A DNA stretch of 64,000 bases from DATFVA01 sp963774455 (GTDB lineage: Bacteria; Bacteroidota; Ignavibacteria; Ignavibacteriales; Ignavibacteriaceae), in assembly GCA_963774455.1 (NCBI GenBank), contig CAVZFD010000005.1, forward strand, positions 930,001 to 994,000. Direction: 5' to 3'. The notes under the pieces were generated by a model. That model was not told the origin of the DNA. It saw nothing but the letters and a program-made list of their open reading frames with translations, and did no database searches. Below are positions 62,841 through 64,000 of the stretch, piece by piece. Each line of letters opens with the position of its first letter. Within the stretch, counting starts at the first letter, position 1. The translations under genes were made by a program, and so were the position numbers.

Positions 62841-64000
62841 ATGAAGAAAATAGGTGCAATTTATTCAACTGATGGATGTGAGTTTATAGTCTGGTCTCCG
62901 CTCTCAAAAACAATCGATTTGTATTTAAATGATCAGGATAAAAAGATACGAATGGAGAAGGATTGTGAGGATTACTGGAAAGCTATGGTTAAAGATATAA
63001 AACCCGGCCGAAAATACTACTATATGCTCAACGGTAACAAACGCGGCGATCCTGCTTCGAATTTTCAGCCCGATGGGATAGACGGTCCTTCACAAATTAT
63101 CGATCATTCAACTTTTGAATGGCAGGATAATGATTTTATTCCCGTGCCTCTGAAGGATTATATAATGTATGAATTTCACACCGGAACTTTCACACCTGAA
63201 GGCACATTTGAGGCTGCTGCAAAGAAGCTGGATTATCTTGAAGAACTCGGAATTACCGCCATAGAAATTATGCCCGTCGCGCAATTTCCCGGGGAACGTA
63301 ACTGGGGCTACGACGGAGTATTTCTTTTTGCTCCACAGAGTAGTTACGGCGGTACTAAAGGATTAAAAACGCTTGTTAATGAAGCACATAAAAAAGGGCT
63401 ATCGGTGATCCTTGATGTGGTTTATAATCATTTTGGTCCAGAGGGAAATTTCCTCCACGAATTCGGTCCTTACTTCACAGAAAAATATAAATCTCCCTGG
63501 GGCAGATCGGTTAACTTCGACCAGGCATATTCTGATCACGTAAGAGATTATTTCATCTACAATGCTATTTACTGGCTTTCGAACTACCACATCGACGCAC
63601 TGCGTCTGGATGCTGTCCACGCAATACAGGATTCAAGCGCCTATCCCTTCCTTGCAGAACTTACTTCAGAAGTAGAGAAATATTCTGAATCCAGCGGGAA
63701 GGCCCATTACCTTATTGCAGAGAGCGATCTGAACGATGTTAAGGTAATCAGGCCGCGTGAGGAACATGGTTTTAACTGTGATGCGCAATGGAGCGATGAT
63801 TTTCACCATTCAATACATACTATTCTTACGCAGGAATCAGACGGATATTATAGCGATTTTGGAAATCCAGACAATCTTGCAAAGGCAATTAAGAATAATT
63901 TTGTATATGACGGCCTAAATTCTCAATTCAGAAAGAGGAAGCATGGCAATTCACCAGAGGAATTTCCGTTTGATAAGTTTGTGCACTTTATTCAGAATCA
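62841..64000 (+). CDS. treZ: Malto-oligosyltrehalose trehalohydrolase, 3'-truncated by window edge
   Basis: Releases trehalose from malto-oligosyltrehalose ends made by TreY. The gene runs off the window; 386 codons are visible of about 600. It begins with an N-terminal beta-domain (CEFIVWSPLSKTIDLYL), then the GH13 core: YEFHTGTFTPEGTFEAAAKKL, MPVAQFPGERNWGYDG, VILDVVYNHFGPEGN, the nucleophile in HIDALRLDAVHAI, the acid in LIAESDLNDVKVI, and GFNCDAQWSDDFHHS, which is characteristic of TreZ rather than of branching enzyme. It lies behind treS on the same strand; treY is expected beyond the window. Confidence 0.93.
   Translation, partial: MKKIGAIYSTDGCEFIVWSPLSKTIDLYLNDQDKKIRMEKDCEDYWKAMVKDIKPGRKYYYMLNGNKRGDPASNFQPDGIDGPSQIIDHSTFEWQDNDFIPVPLKDYIMYEFHTGTFTPEGTFEAAAKKLDYLEELGITAIEIMPVAQFPGERNWGYDGVFLFAPQSSYGGTKGLKTLVNEAHKKGLSVILDVVYNHFGPEGNFLHEFGPYFTEKYKSPWGRSVNFDQAYSDHVRDYFIYNAIYWLSNYHIDALRLDAVHAIQDSSAYPFLAELTSEVEKYSESSGKAHYLIAESDLNDVKVIRPREEHGFNCDAQWSDDFHHSIHTILTQESDGYYSDFGNPDNLAKAIKNNFVYDGLNSQFRKRKHGNSPEEFPFDKFVHFIQN

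Overview
The window looks like a chromosomal segment of a Gram-negative, Bacteroidota/Chlorobiota-related bacterium, most likely of the Ignavibacteria. The grounds are a secreted protein ending in a type IX secretion C-terminal domain with the NYPNPFNP motif (57458-58993), several outer-membrane and SPOR/Ig-like lipoproteins, a small Hc1-type histone-like protein, a tRNA promoter of the TTG/TAnnTTTG kind, and frequent TTG start codons. This placement is inference from gene content; no rRNA gene is present. Coding density is high and most genes are housekeeping.

Layout. 1-7.3 kb: the 3' part of rny, coaE, then a tight run putA-tsaD-chorismate mutase-mltG-Ig-like lipoprotein. 7.4-11 kb (minus): a SPOR lipoprotein followed by the last steps of histidine breakdown (hutI, formiminotransferase, cyclodeaminase). 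11.2-20.2 kb: glgA with a HAD phosphatase, three envelope proteins, then glyA-tatC-prenyl synthase. 20.2-22 kb (minus): a HisA-like protein, a cyclic-nucleotide-binding protein and a universal stress protein. 22-33 kb: hydrolase, bioY, a membrane Fe-S oxidoreductase, histone-like protein, CapA-like protein, MFS carrier, dus, a PAP2-like protein, a PolX-like protein, a LiuC-like hydratase and apt. 34-38 kb: lysine 6-transaminase and an aminoadipate-semialdehyde dehydrogenase on either side of an Rrf2-type regulator that has a perfect 10+10 inverted repeat just before its start. 38-44.5 kb: tail-specific protease, lone receiver, purB-degQ-plsY. 44.6-45.1 kb: a tRNA-like remnant, tRNA-Gly and tRNA-Cys. 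45.2-49.3 kb: an unrecognised secreted protein, a STAS protein, a DUF2179 protein, pcm and miaA. 49.5-54.1 kb: an archaeal-type HMG-CoA synthase/thiolase/DUF35 cassette followed by a frameshifted AtuA-family gene and its small partner. 54.1-57.5 kb: prfB with its programmed +1 frameshift, a DUF2279 protein, a 45-residue membrane peptide gene and a decayed alanine racemase fragment. 57.5-64 kb: the T9SS cargo protein, an 11-bp tandem repeat, a trehalose synthase-maltokinase fusion and the start of treZ, which runs off the end.

How the parts fit. glgA, the TreS-Mak fusion and TreZ suggest glycogen and trehalose turnover. Lat plus the ALDH7-type dehydrogenase would take lysine to 2-aminoadipate, probably under the Rrf2 regulator. 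The HMG-CoA cassette would make HMG-CoA from acetyl-CoA by the channelled archaeal route, or act on it in the reverse direction; the AtuA-family gene and the distant LiuC-like hydratase hint at branched acyl-CoA chemistry. The most unusual signals are enzymes with lost catalytic residues (PolX-like palm domain; maltokinase domain of the TreS fusion), an mltG with no canonical start codon, and three degraded gene remnants (alanine racemase, a tRNA, and a short coding tail before the MFS gene).
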